Positions 15,108-24,622 of a DNA stretch of 64,000 bases are shown piece after piece (the first letter of the stretch is position 1; every line of letters begins with the position of its first letter). Source of the stretch: Leifsonia sp. fls2-241-R2A-40a (GTDB lineage Bacteria > Actinomycetota > Actinomycetes > Actinomycetales > Microbacteriaceae); the NCBI RefSeq assembly GCF_030209575.1, contig NZ_JARVRS010000001.1:62001-126000 (forward strand). Reading direction: 5' to 3'. The notes under the pieces were generated by a model. The model was not told the DNA's origin. It searched no databases and saw only the letters and a list, made by a program, of their open reading frames with translations. The position numbers and the translations under genes were made by a program.

Positions 15108-16463
15108 TCAGATCATCGCTAGCACGGAGGCGGGGTCGGTCAGGATGCGGCCGATGTCGGCGAGGAAGCGCGAGGCCTGCTCGCCGTCGACGATCCGGTG
15201 GTCGAAGGTCAGGGCGAGGGTCAGCACCTGACGCAGCGCGATGCCGCCGTCGTGCTCCCAGGGCTGACGCCGGACCGCCCCGACGGCGAGGATGGCGGCC
15301 TCGCCGGGCGTCAGGATGGGCGTCCCCGCATCCACGCCGAACACGCCGACGTTCGTGATGGTGATCGTGCCGCCGCTGAGGTCGGCGGGCGCCGTGCGTC
15401 CCGCCCGGGCCGTCTCGGCGAGCTGACGGATCGCGCCCGCGACCCTCGCGAGCGACAGCCCGTCGGCGTCGCGGATCACCGGGACCATGAGCCCGCGCGG
15501 CGTCGCCGCGGCGATCCCCAGGTGCACGTACTCGGTCTGCACGATCTCGTTGGCGGCGTCGTCCCAGCGCGAGTTCACCTCGGGCGTCCGTCGCACCGCC
15601 AGCAGCAGCGCCTTGGCGACGATCGCGAGCAGCCCCGGACGCGCCTCGGCGAACTCGGGCTGCGCCCGGAGCCGCGTCGAGAGGTCCATCGCAGCCGTCG
15701 CATCCACGGTCAGGAACACGGTCGCCTGCGGCGCGCCGAACGCACTGCGCACCATCGCCTCGGCGGTCGCCTTTCGCACGCCGCGGATCGGGATGCGCTT
15801 CTCGCGCGAGCCGTCCGCGACCGCTGCGGACCGTGACGGCTCCTGCGGTGCGTCCGCCGCACCGACGTATGCCTGGACGTCATTGCGGGTGATGAGCCCG
15901 CGTTCGCCCGACCCGGTGACCGAGGCCAGGTCGACGCCGAGTTCGCGGGCGAACTTCCGCACCGGCGGGGTCGCGCGCGGGCGCTCGGCGAGAGCGGTCG
16001 GGGCGATCGTCGGCGCGGTCACGACGGCGGCGACGTCGGGGCGCTGCGGTGCTCCCCCAGCCAGCCCCGGACGCGGACGCCGCGCGGGCCGCGCGCCGGA
16101 CTCCGCCCTGGCACCGTATCCGACCAACGTCGGCTCACGCGTGTCGTCAACCGGCTCCGTCGGCGCACCGGCGTCCCCCGGCGCACCCGGGGTCCCCGGC
16201 GCATCCTCGGCCGTCTCCCCCGCATCCACCTCGAAGGCGACCAGCGGCTCCCCCACCGCCACCGTCACCCCGGGCTCCACGAAGAGCCGCGACACGCGGC
16301 CGTCGTACGGCGCGGGCAGCTCGACCAGCGCCTTCGCCGTCTCGACCTCCGCGATGATCTGGTTGAGGTGCACGGTGTCGCCGACCGCGACCTTCCACGT
16401 GACGAGCTCCGACTCGGTCAGTCCCTCGCCGAGGTCGGGCAGCGCGAACTCCCGGACCGCCAT
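15108..16463 (-). CDS. 2-oxoacid dehydrogenase E2 (dihydrolipoamide acyltransferase)
   Basis: Core acyltransferase of a branched-chain 2-oxoacid or pyruvate dehydrogenase complex, 451 aa. One lipoyl domain at residues 1-78 with the lipoylated Lys44 in ETAKA; a long Ala/Pro linker; a peripheral-subunit-binding domain near 162-200 (PPVRKFARELGVDL, GSGERGLITRNDV); and the catalytic domain ending in TFDHRIVDGEQASRFL, where His and Asp of the HxxxDG motif are intact. Last gene of the E1alpha-E1beta-E2 operon, overlapping E1beta by one base. No E3 is nearby, so dihydrolipoamide dehydrogenase must come from elsewhere. Confidence 0.93.
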   Translation of the reverse strand: MAVREFALPDLGEGLTESELVTWKVAVGDTVHLNQIIAEVETAKALVELPAPYDGRVSRLFVEPGVTVAVGEPLVAFEVDAGETAEDAPGTPGAPGDAGAPTEPVDDTREPTLVGYGARAESGARPARRPRPGLAGGAPQRPDVAAVVTAPTIAPTALAERPRATPPVRKFARELGVDLASVTGSGERGLITRNDVQAYVGAADAPQEPSRSAAVADGSREKRIPIRGVRKATAEAMVRSAFGAPQATVFLTVDATAAMDLSTRLRAQPEFAEARPGLLAIVAKALLLAVRRTPEVNSRWDDAANEIVQTEYVHLGIAAATPRGLMVPVIRDADGLSLARVAGAIRQLAETARAGRTAPADLSGGTITITNVGVFGVDAGTPILTPGEAAILAVGAVRRQPWEHDGGIALRQVLTLALTFDHRIVDGEQASRFLADIGRILTDPASVLAMI

Positions 16464-17473
16464 CAGTCCTCCACCCCGCTCAGCGAGTTCGGCCGGTCCA
16501 TGGCGCGGTCGATGCCGTCCAGGATGCGGTCGAGGTCGGGCAGGTGCGCCGACTCGAGCTTGGCAGGCGGGTACGGGATGTCGTGCCCGGTCACGCGCAC
16601 CGGCGCGTGCTCCAGGTGGTAGAAGCAGCGCTCCGTGATGGAGGCGGAGATCTCCGCCGCGAGGCCGCCGGACAGCGCGGCCTCGTGGGTCACGACGAGC
16701 CGGCCGGTCCGCTTGACCGATGCGACGACGGTGTCGAGGTCGAGCGGAGAGAGCGAGCGCAGGTCGATGACCTCCACCGAGACGCCGTCATCGCCGGCCG
16801 CGACCGCCGCATCCCGGGCCAGCTGCACGAGGCCGCCGTACGTCACCAGCGTGACGTCCGTGCCCTGCGCGAGGACGCGGGCCGTCCCCATCGGGCGGGC
16901 ATCCGCGAGCGGGGCGTCCTCATCCACCTCGCCCTTCGTGTGGTAGCGGCGCTTGGGCTCGAAGAACAGCACGGGGTCGTCGGAGGCGATTGCCTGCTGG
17001 ATGAGCGTGAAGGCGTCCTGCGGGTCGGACGGGCTGACGACGCGGAGGCCGGCCGTGTGCGCGAAGTACGCCTCCGGCGAGTCGGAGTGGTGCTCGGCCG
17101 AGCCGATACCTCCGGCGAAGGGCACGCGGATGACCATCGGCATCCGCACGGCGCCCTGCGTTCGGTAGTGCATGCGGGCGACCTGGTTCACGATCTGGTC
17201 GAATGCCGGGTAGATGAACCCGTCGAACTGGATCTCGACCACCGGACGGTAGCCGCGGTACGCCATTCCGACCGCGGTGCCGAGGATGCCGGACTCGGCG
17301 AGCGGCGAATCCATCACCCGGCGCGGACCGAACTCGGTCTGCAGTCCGTCGGTGACACGGAACACTCCGCCGAGGGTGCCGATGTCCTCGCCCATCAGGA
17401 CGACCCGGTCGTCCGCGCTGAGCGCGCGCCGGAGGCCGGCGTTGATCGCCTTGGCCATGCTGAGGGAGGTCAT
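16463..17473 (-). CDS. 2-oxoacid dehydrogenase E1 beta subunit
   Basis: A 336-aa transketolase-like beta subunit. GEDIGTLGGVFRVTDGL (28-44) supplies the Glu that activates the TPP aminopyrimidine ring. DSPLAESGILGTAVGMAYRGYRPVVEIQF and AHTAGLRVVSPSDPQDAF are the standard beta-subunit motifs. It pairs with the alpha subunit encoded just upstream (4-nt ATGA overlap). Sequence style fits the BkdA2/PdhB group of actinobacteria, which usually degrade branched-chain 2-oxoacids to acyl-CoA, but pyruvate cannot be ruled out. Confidence 0.93.
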   Translation of the reverse strand: MTSLSMAKAINAGLRRALSADDRVVLMGEDIGTLGGVFRVTDGLQTEFGPRRVMDSPLAESGILGTAVGMAYRGYRPVVEIQFDGFIYPAFDQIVNQVARMHYRTQGAVRMPMVIRVPFAGGIGSAEHHSDSPEAYFAHTAGLRVVSPSDPQDAFTLIQQAIASDDPVLFFEPKRRYHTKGEVDEDAPLADARPMGTARVLAQGTDVTLVTYGGLVQLARDAAVAAGDDGVSVEVIDLRSLSPLDLDTVVASVKRTGRLVVTHEAALSGGLAAEISASITERCFYHLEHAPVRVTGHDIPYPPAKLESAHLPDLDRILDGIDRAMDRPNSLSGVED

Positions 17474-18630
17474 CGTCCGTCACTCCCCACGAAGGTGCGC
17501 AGGTAGCGCGAGTAGTGGTCGCGCTGGCGGGCGATGCCGGTGTGCGGCTCTGCGTAGACGTTGTCGAAGACGGTCAGCGGGTCGGGGTCGGCGAGGGTCG
17601 TGATCCCGGCGCGCATCTCGGCGGCCACCGCATCGGCCTTGGCGGCGATCGCCGCCAGGCGCTCCTCGGTGAGCGCACCCTGCGCAGTGAGGTACGCCTC
17701 CACCCGCGACACCGGGTCCTTCGCCCGCCACTGATCGAGCTCCGCGGCGTCGCGGTAGCGCGTGGGGTCGTCGGCGGTGGTGTGCGGTCCCATGCGGTAG
17801 GTGACGGCCTCGATGAACGTGGGGCCGCCTCCCGAACGCGCGCGGTCGAGGGCCGCCCGGGTGACGGCGAGCACGGCGAGCACGTCGTTGCCATCCACCC
17901 GAACGCTCGGCACGCCGAAGCCCGGCGCGCGGTCGGCGATGGGACGCTGCGCCTGCAGCGACACCGGCTCGGAGATCGCGTACTGGTTGTTCTGGCAGAA
18001 GAAGATGACGGGGGCGGCGTAGGTCGCGGCGAAGATCAGCGCCTCGTTCACATCCCCCTCGCTGGTGGCGCCGTCGCCGAAGTAGGCGACCGCCACCGCA
18101 TCCGTGCCGTCGGCCTGGATGCCGAGGGCATAACCGGTCGCGTGCAGCGTCTGCGCCCCGATGATGACCTGCGGCGTAGCCATGTTGATGTCGTACGGGT
18201 TCCAGCCGCTCTGCGTGGTGCCGCGCCAGACGCGCAGCAGGTCGACGAGGCCCGCGCCGCGGCAGTACGCCACGCCGTGCTCGCGGTAGCTGGAGAAGAC
18301 GAAGTCGTCGGCGCGCAGGGCACGGCCGGAGCCGATCTGCGCAGCCTCCTGGCCAAGGAGGGGCGGCCACAGGCCCAGCTCGCCCTGGCGCTGCAGCGCG
18401 GTGGCTTCGGAGTCGATGCGACGGATGACGCGCATGTCCTCGTAGAGGGCGAGGAGCTGGTCGGTTCCGATGTCGGAGACCCAGGCGTCGAAGCGGTCGT
18501 CTTCATGACGGACGCCGTCCGCATCGAGCAGACGGACGAGGTCGATCTCGCCGAGGCCCAGACCGCTGAGGGAACCCAGTTCGGTGTCGGAGCCGCCCCG
18601 ACGGGTGGCAGGCTGATTGTCGATCGTCAC
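17470..18630 (-). CDS. thiamine-dependent 2-oxoacid dehydrogenase E1 alpha subunit
   Basis: A 386-aa TPP-binding subunit; decarboxylates the 2-oxoacid and passes the acyl group to lipoyl-E2. The TPP/Mg motif GDGATSEGDVNEALIFAA leads to FFCQNNQYAIS, as in the GDGx(24-27)NN rule. RIDSEATALQRQGELGLWPPLLGQEAAQIG and FSSYREHGVAYCRG are alpha-subunit signatures, and YRMGPHTTADDPTRYRD is the phosphorylation-loop equivalent. First gene of the operon, GTG start at 18630. The 183 bp upstream are shared with a divergent Lrp regulator, the likely controller. Confidence 0.93.
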   Translation of the reverse strand: MTIDNQPATRRGGSDTELGSLSGLGLGEIDLVRLLDADGVRHEDDRFDAWVSDIGTDQLLALYEDMRVIRRIDSEATALQRQGELGLWPPLLGQEAAQIGSGRALRADDFVFSSYREHGVAYCRGAGLVDLLRVWRGTTQSGWNPYDINMATPQVIIGAQTLHATGYALGIQADGTDAVAVAYFGDGATSEGDVNEALIFAATYAAPVIFFCQNNQYAISEPVSLQAQRPIADRAPGFGVPSVRVDGNDVLAVLAVTRAALDRARSGGGPTFIEAVTYRMGPHTTADDPTRYRDAAELDQWRAKDPVSRVEAYLTAQGALTEERLAAIAAKADAVAAEMRAGITTLADPDPLTVFDNVYAEPHTGIARQRDHYSRYLRTFVGSDGR

Positions 18631-18813
18631 GGTTCACGCAACCTTCACTCTCGCGCCCGGCCGACGCAGCTTGTGGCGCGCACGACCGGCTTCCGGCCTC
18701 CTTGCCGGAATTACCCGAAGGCTACGCTGCGGGATCAGCGCGCACAACCATCGGCGTGTCGACCGAGCAGGATGCACTATCCGGCAGCCTCGGCGGCTGC
18801 TAGTTTTCACACT

Positions 18814-19278
18814 ATGCGCAGCTTCGACAACACCGATCGCCGCATCCTGATGGCCCTCGCCGACGATCCGCGATCGACCAACGTCTCGCTGGCCGACCGC
18901 CTCGGGTTGAGCCGCAACACCGTGCAGGCCCGGGTCGCCGAGCTGGAGCGGAACGGAGCGTTCCTGTCGTTCGAGCGGCGCATCTCCGCCCGCGTCGCCG
19001 GGTACCCGCTGGCGGCGTTCGTCGACGTGCACGTGCAGCAGCAGCGGCTCGCCGCCGTGGTCGAGAGCCTCGCCGCCATCCCGGAGATCGTGCAGGCACA
19101 CGGACTCTCGGGGCCGTCGGACCTGCTGCTGCGGGTGGTGTGCGTCGACGCGGAGGACCTGTTCCGCATCACGGGCATCATCCAGTCGACGGAGGGCGTC
19201 GACCGCGCCGAGACGTCCCTCGACATGGGCGAGCTCATCCCCTACCGCCTCCGCCCCCTCCTCACCCGAGACGCCTAG
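18814..19278 (+). CDS. Lrp/AsnC family regulator, probable controller of the divergent E1-E2 operon
   Basis: A 154-aa protein with an N-terminal winged HTH (LADDPRSTNVSLADRLGLSRNTVQARVAELE) and a C-terminal RAM ligand-binding domain (GYPLAAFVDVHVQ; VQAHGLSGPSDLLLRVV; VDRAETSLDMGELIPYRL). Family members bind amino acids and act as feast/famine regulators; divergence from a 2-oxoacid dehydrogenase suggests a BkdR-like role sensing branched-chain amino acids or their oxoacids. ATG at 18814 is preceded 7 nt upstream by TAGTTT (18801-18806), with TG in front as an extended -10, and no Shine-Dalgarno: leaderless. Confidence 0.9.
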   Translation: MRSFDNTDRRILMALADDPRSTNVSLADRLGLSRNTVQARVAELERNGAFLSFERRISARVAGYPLAAFVDVHVQQQRLAAVVESLAAIPEIVQAHGLSGPSDLLLRVVCVDAEDLFRITGIIQSTEGVDRAETSLDMGELIPYRLRPLLTRDA

Positions 19279-19300
19279 CCGCCTTCGAGCGCAGGATGCG

Positions 19301-19335
19301 CGAAGGCCGCGCCGACAGAGTCGACGCGGCCTTCG
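19301..19335. terminator. terminator between lrp-type gene and pnp
   Basis: CGAAGGCCGCG and CGCGGCCTTCG form an 11-bp perfect stem around a 13-nt loop, between two convergent genes. No long T-tract, as is common in high-GC genomes. Confidence 0.8.
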
Positions 19336-19350
19336 TGTGGTGCGAGAGCG

Positions 19351-21642
19351 TTACGCCTCGGCGGGGGCCTCCGCGGGGGCGGCCTCGGCCGGAGCCTCGG
19401 CAGCAGCCTCCTCGGCGATCACCGGGGCGAGCGACAGCTTTCCGCGGTCGTCGATCTTGGTGATCTCGACCAGGACCTTCTGGCCGACGCTGAGCACATC
19501 CTCGACGTTCTCCACGCGCTTGCCACCGGCGAGCTTGCGGACCTCGGAGATGTGCAGCAGGCCGTCCTTGCCCGGGAGCAGCGACACGAACGCACCGAAC
19601 GCGGCGATCTTGACGACGGTTCCGAGGAACTGCTCGCCGACCTCCGGGTTGGTGGGGTTCGCGATCGCGTTGACCTGGGCGCGGGCCGCCTCGGCCGACG
19701 GGCCGTCGACGGCGCCGATGTAGACGGTGCCGTCCTCCTCGATGGAGATGTCGGCGCCGGTCTCGTCCTGGATGGCGTTGATCGTCTTGCCCTTCGGGCC
19801 GATCAACTCACCGATCTTGTCGACCGGGATCTGGACCGAGATCACGCGGGGCGCGGTCGGGGCCATCTCGTCCGGACGGTCGATCGCGGCGTTCAGCACG
19901 CTCAGGATGGTGGTCCGCGCGTCCTTCGCCTGCTTCAGCGCGCCGGCGAGCACCGACGACGGAATGCCGTCGAGCTTCGTGTCGAGCTGGATCGCGGTGA
20001 CGAACTCGCTGGTACCGGCGACCTTGAAGTCCATGTCGCCGAGCGCGTCCTCTGCGCCCAGGATGTCGGTGAGCGCCGCGTAGCGGGTCTCACCGTCGAC
20101 GACGTCGGAGATCAGGCCCATGGCGATGCCGGCGACCGGGGCGCGCAGCGGCACACCGGCGTTCAGCAGCGACAGGGTGGAGGCGCAGACGGAGCCCATC
20201 GACGTGGAGCCGTTGGAGCTCAGAGCCTCGGACACCTGACGGATGGCGTACGGGAACTCCTCGCGGCTGGGCAGCACCGGCACGAGGGCGCGCTCGGCGA
20301 GGAAGCCGTGCCCGATCTCGCGACGCTTCGGCGAACCCACGCGGCCGGTCTCACCGGTCGAGTAGGGCGGGAAGTTGTAGTGGTGCAGGTAGCGCTTCTT
20401 GGTGACCGGCGACAGGGAGTCGATCTGCTGCTCCATCTTGAGCATGTTCAGCGTGGTGACGCCCAGGATCTGGGTCTCGCCGCGCTGGAAGATCGCCGAA
20501 CCGTGGACGCGCGGGATGACCTGCACCTCGGCGTCGAGCGGACGGATGTCGGTCAGGCCACGGCCGTCGATGCGGATGCCCTCGCGCAGCACACGGCCGC
20601 GCATGACCACCTTCGAGACCGACTTGTAGGCCGCGGAGAACTGGGTGAGGACCTCGGGCTCGAGGACACCCGCCTCCACCTTCTCGGCGAGGGCCGCCTT
20701 GACGCGCTGCTTGAGGGCGTCGTCGGCGTTCTGGCGCTCGATCTTGTCGGCGATCTGGTACACGTTGACCAGTTCGTCGTAGGCGAGGCCGGCGACGTTG
20801 TCGTAGGTGGCCTGCGAGTAGGGCAGGAACACCGGGTAGTCGGCGATGGCCTTGGCGGCCTGCTCGGCGATGACGTTCTGCGCGCCGACGAGCTGACGGA
20901 TGAACGGCTTGGCCGCCTCGAGGCCCTGGGCCACGATCTCCTCGCTCGGCTTCACGGCGCCGCCCTGGATGAGGTTCCAGCTGTTCTCGGTGGCCTCGGC
21001 CTCGACCATCATGATCGCGACGTCGCCCTCGGAGCCGTCCTCGTTGGTGAGCACGCGACCGGCGACGATGAGGTCGAACACGGCCTCCTCGAGCTGCGAA
21101 GCCTTCGGGAACGCGATCCACTGGTCCTCGTGAGCACCGTTGCCGGGGATGAGCGCGAGGCGCACACCGGCGATCGGGCCGGAGAAGGGCAGACCGGAGA
21201 TCTGCGTGGAGGCGCTGGCCGCGTTGATCGCGAGCGCGTCGTAGAACTCGTCCGGAGCGATGCTCAGGACGGTGATGACGATCTGGACCTCGTTGCGGAG
21301 GCCGTCGACGAACGACGGGCGCAGCGGGCGGTCGATCAGGCGGCAGACGAGGATCGCCTCGGTGGAGGGGCGGCCTTCGCGGCGGAAGAACGAACCGGGG
21401 ATCTTGCCGGCGGCGTACGAGCGCTCCTCGACGTCGACCGTCAGCGGGAAGAAGTCGAAGTTGTCCTTCGGGTGCTTGCTGGCGCTGGTGGCGCTCAGCA
21501 GCATCGTCTCCTCGTCGAGGTACGCGGCGACGGCGCCCTGCGCCTGCTGCGCGAGACGTCCGGTCTCGAACCGGACGGTGCGGGTGCCGAAGCGGCCGTT
21601 GTCGAGAACGGCTTCGGCGAATTTGATTTCAGGACCTTCCAA
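19351..21642 (-). CDS. pnp: polyribonucleotide nucleotidyltransferase (PNPase / guanosine pentaphosphate synthetase)
   Basis: A 763-aa phosphorolytic 3'-5' exoribonuclease. Two RNase PH domains frame an all-helical linker (residues ~15-240 and ~350-570, with [25 protein letters not shown] and [23 protein letters not shown]). A KH domain follows ([20 protein letters not shown], GxxG loop), then S1 ([28 protein letters not shown]) and an Ala/Glu/Pro tail. Actinobacterial versions also make pppGpp-type products in vitro. It begins at a TTG codon with AAAGGAG 9 nt upstream. Two hydrophobic/repeat features in the leader are noted separately. Confidence 0.97.
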   Translation of the reverse strand: MEGPEIKFAEAVLDNGRFGTRTVRFETGRLAQQAQGAVAAYLDEETMLLSATSASKHPKDNFDFFPLTVDVEERSYAAGKIPGSFFRREGRPSTEAILVCRLIDRPLRPSFVDGLRNEVQIVITVLSIAPDEFYDALAINAASASTQISGLPFSGPIAGVRLALIPGNGAHEDQWIAFPKASQLEEAVFDLIVAGRVLTNEDGSEGDVAIMMVEAEATENSWNLIQGGAVKPSEEIVAQGLEAAKPFIRQLVGAQNVIAEQAAKAIADYPVFLPYSQATYDNVAGLAYDELVNVYQIADKIERQNADDALKQRVKAALAEKVEAGVLEPEVLTQFSAAYKSVSKVVMRGRVLREGIRIDGRGLTDIRPLDAEVQVIPRVHGSAIFQRGETQILGVTTLNMLKMEQQIDSLSPVTKKRYLHHYNFPPYSTGETGRVGSPKRREIGHGFLAERALVPVLPSREEFPYAIRQVSEALSSNGSTSMGSVCASTLSLLNAGVPLRAPVAGIAMGLISDVVDGETRYAALTDILGAEDALGDMDFKVAGTSEFVTAIQLDTKLDGIPSSVLAGALKQAKDARTTILSVLNAAIDRPDEMAPTAPRVISVQIPVDKIGELIGPKGKTINAIQDETGADISIEEDGTVYIGAVDGPSAEAARAQVNAIANPTNPEVGEQFLGTVVKIAAFGAFVSLLPGKDGLLHISEVRKLAGGKRVENVEDVLSVGQKVLVEITKIDDRGKLSLAPVIAEEAAAEAPAEAAPAEAPAEA

Positions 21643-21950
21643 GAGGTCTTTCTCCTTTGTTTAACGTCGCGGTCCCGTGTGGACGCGACTTCATCCAAGG
21701 AGCAGGAACAGGCAGTTCGACACGTCGTGTGTACGCGGCATCCCAAGCGGGTGCGTGGGCTGAGCCCGTCTGGCCATCAGTAGAAATACACGGTTGCTCT
21801 CGCGCTGTTCGCAGCGGACGCATCCGGATACCACCACCGAGGACCAGCTCCTGCCAGCCTGCTCCGGGTTCCATCTCGGTATTGAGTTGGATGGGCGGCA
21901 CGCGGCCGACCACCGACAAGCCTATCAGCCGGGGGCCGGGAATGGGCTGA
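21643..21950. other. 308-bp intergenic region upstream of pnp
   Basis: No credible gene is seen on either strand. On the minus strand it holds the pnp leader: AAAGGAG at 21652-21658, then a small stem GTCGCG/CGCGAC at 21666-21689 that would fold in the 5' UTR. TATTTC and TACTGA-like A/T-rich steps near 21780-21795 are the best -10 candidates, but none is convincing. No -35 match, operator or riboswitch was recognised. pnp leaders in enteric bacteria are cleaved at such stems for autoregulation; whether this holds here is unknown. Confidence 0.5.
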
Positions 21951-22718
21951 TCACAGCGCGATCGTCGCCCGCGCCGCGTCCGTCAGTGCCCGGCCGTACG
22001 ACGGGCCGTGACCGGCGGCGTGGACGGCGAGCGGATGCAACTGGTGCAGCGGGGTGCGCTCCTGCCATCCGGCGCGCAGCGGCCGGGCCTCGTCGTACCC
22101 CGCGGTGAGCTCGTCCAGGTGGGGCGCGCCGAAGAGGGCGAGCATCGCCAGGTCGGTCTCGCGGTGGCCGCCGTGGGCCGCGGGGTCGATCAGCACCCCG
22201 CCGCGCGCATCCCACAGCAGGTTGCCCGCCCAGAGGTCGCCGTGGATGCGCGCGGGCGGTTCGTCGTCGTCCAACTCCCCGGAGGCGACGCGGTCGACCG
22301 CCTCCTGGATCACCGGGAGCTGCGCGGACGTGACGCTGCCCGCATCCACCGCTGTCCGGAGGTACGGGAGCACCCGGTCCCGCGCGTAGAACCGTCCCCA
22401 GCTCGACTCCCGCGCGACCGGCAGCGGGCGCTTGCCGATGAAGAGCGGGCCGTCCCAGCCGTCGGGCGGTGCGCCGAAGGCGTCGGCTCCGGCCGCGTGC
22501 GTCACCGCCAGAGCGGCGCCGAACCGGCGGGCATCGTCGGGCGTCGGCCGCGACTCGCGGATGCGCTCCAGCTCGATCCGGCCGGGCCGCACCGAGGCGA
22601 CGCGGACGACCCGCGCTCCCCCGTCCGTCTCGGCTTCGCCCAGCCAGCGCAGTCCCGCCGCCTCGGCCTCGAAGAAGCCTGCAGGCGCATCCGCCCGCTC
22701 CTTGACCACCGTCTCCAC
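21951..22718 (-). CDS. fructosamine/ketosamine-3-kinase family protein
   Basis: A 255-aa aminoglycoside-phosphotransferase-fold kinase of the fructosamine kinase family, which phosphorylates glycated amines at C3 so that they fall apart. The N-terminus has KERADAPAGFFEAEAAGLRWL, then IHGDLWAGNLLWD with catalytic Asp and metal Asn, and IDPAAHGGHRETDLAMLALFG as the DFG-equivalent region, all typical of the family. GTG at 22718 lies 6 nt after TAGGGT (22725-22730): leaderless. The gene reads toward pnp but is separated from it by 308 bp. Confidence 0.9.
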   Translation of the reverse strand: METVVKERADAPAGFFEAEAAGLRWLGEAETDGGARVVRVASVRPGRIELERIRESRPTPDDARRFGAALAVTHAAGADAFGAPPDGWDGPLFIGKRPLPVARESSWGRFYARDRVLPYLRTAVDAGSVTSAQLPVIQEAVDRVASGELDDDEPPARIHGDLWAGNLLWDARGGVLIDPAAHGGHRETDLAMLALFGAPHLDELTAGYDEARPLRAGWQERTPLHQLHPLAVHAAGHGPSYGRALTDAARATIAL

Positions 22719-22756
22719 GCCGCCACCCTACGTCCGCCGCGTGCGATCCCCGGCTG

Positions 22757-23164
22757 CTAACGCCGCGAGCGCGGGAGGGCGAACACGATCGCGATGCCGA
22801 TCAGCGTGCCGAGAGTGTTGGCGAGCAGGTCGCGCCAGTCGCTGACCCGGGCCGGGAGGAACAGCTGCGTGAACTCGATCACGAGGGTCGCCACGACACC
22901 GACCCCGAGCGCCAGCCACCAGCGCCAGCGCCCGAGCAGCACCGTGAACAGCACGCCCATCGGCACGAACAGCAGGATGTTCGCGGTGAACTCCACCACG
23001 GAGTAGTTCACCCAGGCGAGCGCGGGCACCTGCGAGAGAGCGCGGAGCAGGGAACGCAGCAGCGGGTTCCCTGCCGGGTTCGCCGGGGCCGGGTTGAGCG
23101 TGATGTAGGCGACGACGGCCAAGTACACCACGATCAGGGCAGGGAGCACGACACGTCGGCGCAT
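22757..23164 (-). CDS. VanZ family membrane protein
   Basis: A 135-aa protein with four hydrophobic segments. TLNPAPANP after helix 1, NILLFVPMGVLFTVLL, and VIEFTQLFLPARVSDWRDLLANTLGTLIG are the VanZ signature (I-E-x-x-Q, R..D..D...N). VanZ members are linked to teicoplanin tolerance in enterococci, but most family members are uncharacterised envelope proteins. At ATG 23164 an AGGAGG sits directly against the codon, too close for normal use. CAGCAT 6 nt upstream suggests a leaderless start instead. It shares an 18-bp spacer with ltrA. Confidence 0.85.
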   Translation of the reverse strand: MRRRVVLPALIVVYLAVVAYITLNPAPANPAGNPLLRSLLRALSQVPALAWVNYSVVEFTANILLFVPMGVLFTVLLGRWRWWLALGVGVVATLVIEFTQLFLPARVSDWRDLLANTLGTLIGIAIVFALPRSRR

Positions 23165-23182
23165 CCTCCTATGCTGGCGCAC
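23165..23182. promoter_or_regulatory. compact divergent promoter of vanZ-like gene and ltrA
   Basis: Start codons are 18 bp apart. TATGCT at 23170-23175 lies 7 nt before the ltrA ATG. On the other strand CAGCAT (23171-23176) lies 6 nt before the VanZ ATG, so the two -10 candidates overlap almost completely. The VanZ side is a weaker match. Confidence 0.5.
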
Positions 23183-24388
23183 ATGGCCAGTGCGTTCCGC
23201 ATCCCGATGACCGGACGATCCCTCGATGAGCGGCACCGGGTCTCCAGCCCCCTGGAACTGCTGTTCGACCTGACATTCGTCGTCGCCATCGCGCAGGTCG
23301 CCGGGCAGCTGGCGCATGCGGAGGAGCAGGGGCACGTGATCGACCGTTTGCCGCTGTACCTCATGGTGTTCTTCGCGATCTGGTGGGCGTGGATGAACTT
23401 CACGTGGTTCGCCTCGGCGTACGACACCGACGACGTGCCCTACCGGCTGATGACGCTCATCCAGATGGGCGGGGTCCTTGTGCTCACGGCGGGCGTGCCC
23501 GCCGCGTTCGAGCACGAGAGCTTCACGGCGATCATCGTCGGCTACCTGATCATGCGGCTGGCGCTCATCGGCCAGTGGATCCGCGCTGCGGTGGAGCACC
23601 CGGAAGGCCGTAAGACCGCGCTCCGGTATGCCGTCGGGATCGCGGCGGTGCAGGTGCTGTGGGTGGCGTGGGGATTCCTCCCGCCGCAGCTTGCAGTCGC
23701 CACGTTCGTGCTCGGCGCCGCCCTCGAACTCGCCGTGCCGCTCTGGGCGGAGCGGCCGGGGATGACGAGCTGGCATCCGCACCACATCGCCGAACGCTAC
23801 GGCCTGTTCACGATCATCGTGCTCGGTGAGTCGGTGTCCGCGTCGGCGATCGGGGTGCAGAGCGCCCTCGCGCAGTCCGGCTTCTCGGCAGCGCTGGTGT
23901 GGATCGCAGTTGCGGGCCTGGTGCTGCTGTTCGCGCTGTGGTGGCTGTACTTCCTGGAGCCTGCGGCCGAGGGCCTGAGGACACGCCGCCAGCTGTCGTT
24001 CTACTGGGGCTACGGGCACTACTTCGTGTTCGCGTCGCTGGCAGCACTCGGCGCCGGTCTCGAGGTCGCGGTGCAGGCAGGCGCGGCGCACACCGAGGCG
24101 TCGAACACGGCGGTCGAGTACGCGATCGCCGTGCCCTTGGCGGTGTTCCTGCTCATGCTCTACGTGCTGCACGCACCGCTGGTGGAGGAGGTGGTGGTGC
24201 GGCCGCTCAAGACCGGGGCCGCCCTGCTGCTGGTGCTGCTCCTCCCTCTCGCCTCACCGGCGATCGGGCTGGTCGGGGTGACCATCGGGATCGCGCTGGT
24301 GGCGGCCGCCCTCGTGGCGTTCACACTGCTCGACCAGTCGATCGCCGGGCGCAAGGCCGCCGCCGTCACCGGCGACGCCGCGTCCTGA
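23183..24388 (+). CDS. ltrA: low temperature requirement protein A (LtrA) family membrane protein
   Basis: A 401-aa protein with roughly 11-12 hydrophobic segments. The N-terminal SSPLELLFDLTFVVAIAQV is the hallmark of the LtrA family, and HPHHIAERYGLFTIIVLGESV is the second conserved block. Listeria ltrA mutants grow poorly in the cold; the molecular function is not known. Start at 23183 (MASAFR) was preferred over 23171 because the 23171 ATG lies within the TATGCT -10 box. Confidence 0.9.
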   Translation: MASAFRIPMTGRSLDERHRVSSPLELLFDLTFVVAIAQVAGQLAHAEEQGHVIDRLPLYLMVFFAIWWAWMNFTWFASAYDTDDVPYRLMTLIQMGGVLVLTAGVPAAFEHESFTAIIVGYLIMRLALIGQWIRAAVEHPEGRKTALRYAVGIAAVQVLWVAWGFLPPQLAVATFVLGAALELAVPLWAERPGMTSWHPHHIAERYGLFTIIVLGESVSASAIGVQSALAQSGFSAALVWIAVAGLVLLFALWWLYFLEPAAEGLRTRRQLSFYWGYGHYFVFASLAALGAGLEVAVQAGAAHTEASNTAVEYAIAVPLAVFLLMLYVLHAPLVEEVVVRPLKTGAALLLVLLLPLASPAIGLVGVTIGIALVAAALVAFTLLDQSIAGRKAAAVTGDAAS

Positions 24389-24448
24389 CACCGACACCGT
24401 CATCCCGAGCCCCTTGCCCGCCGCCGCGCCCCGCGGGAGAGTCGACGC

Positions 24449-24616
24449 ATGAGCCACCGTGACGACCGCGCCGACCAGCTGACCACCGCGCCCGCCGCCG
24501 ACGAGAGCGATGCGGATCCGCGCATCGACGTCAGCGAGGGGGACGACGGCCGCCGCCGCATCGACCTGCGCGCCGACGCAGCGGTGCGTCCGGGCACCGA
24601 CCCGGAGCACCGCTGA
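24449..24616 (+). CDS. small acidic hypothetical protein (55 aa)
   Basis: ATG at 24449 with GGGAGAG 8 nt upstream; the product starts MSHRDDRADQLTTAPAADES and ends in TDPEHR. It is highly charged, rich in Asp, Arg and Ala, with no hydrophobic core, so it is probably disordered. GC use at third positions matches its neighbours, which supports it as a real gene. No family was recognised. It follows ltrA by 60 bp and ends 7 bp before the convergent GH43 gene. Confidence 0.55.
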   Translation: MSHRDDRADQLTTAPAADESDADPRIDVSEGDDGRRRIDLRADAAVRPGTDPEHR

Positions 24617-24622
24617 CCGTCG

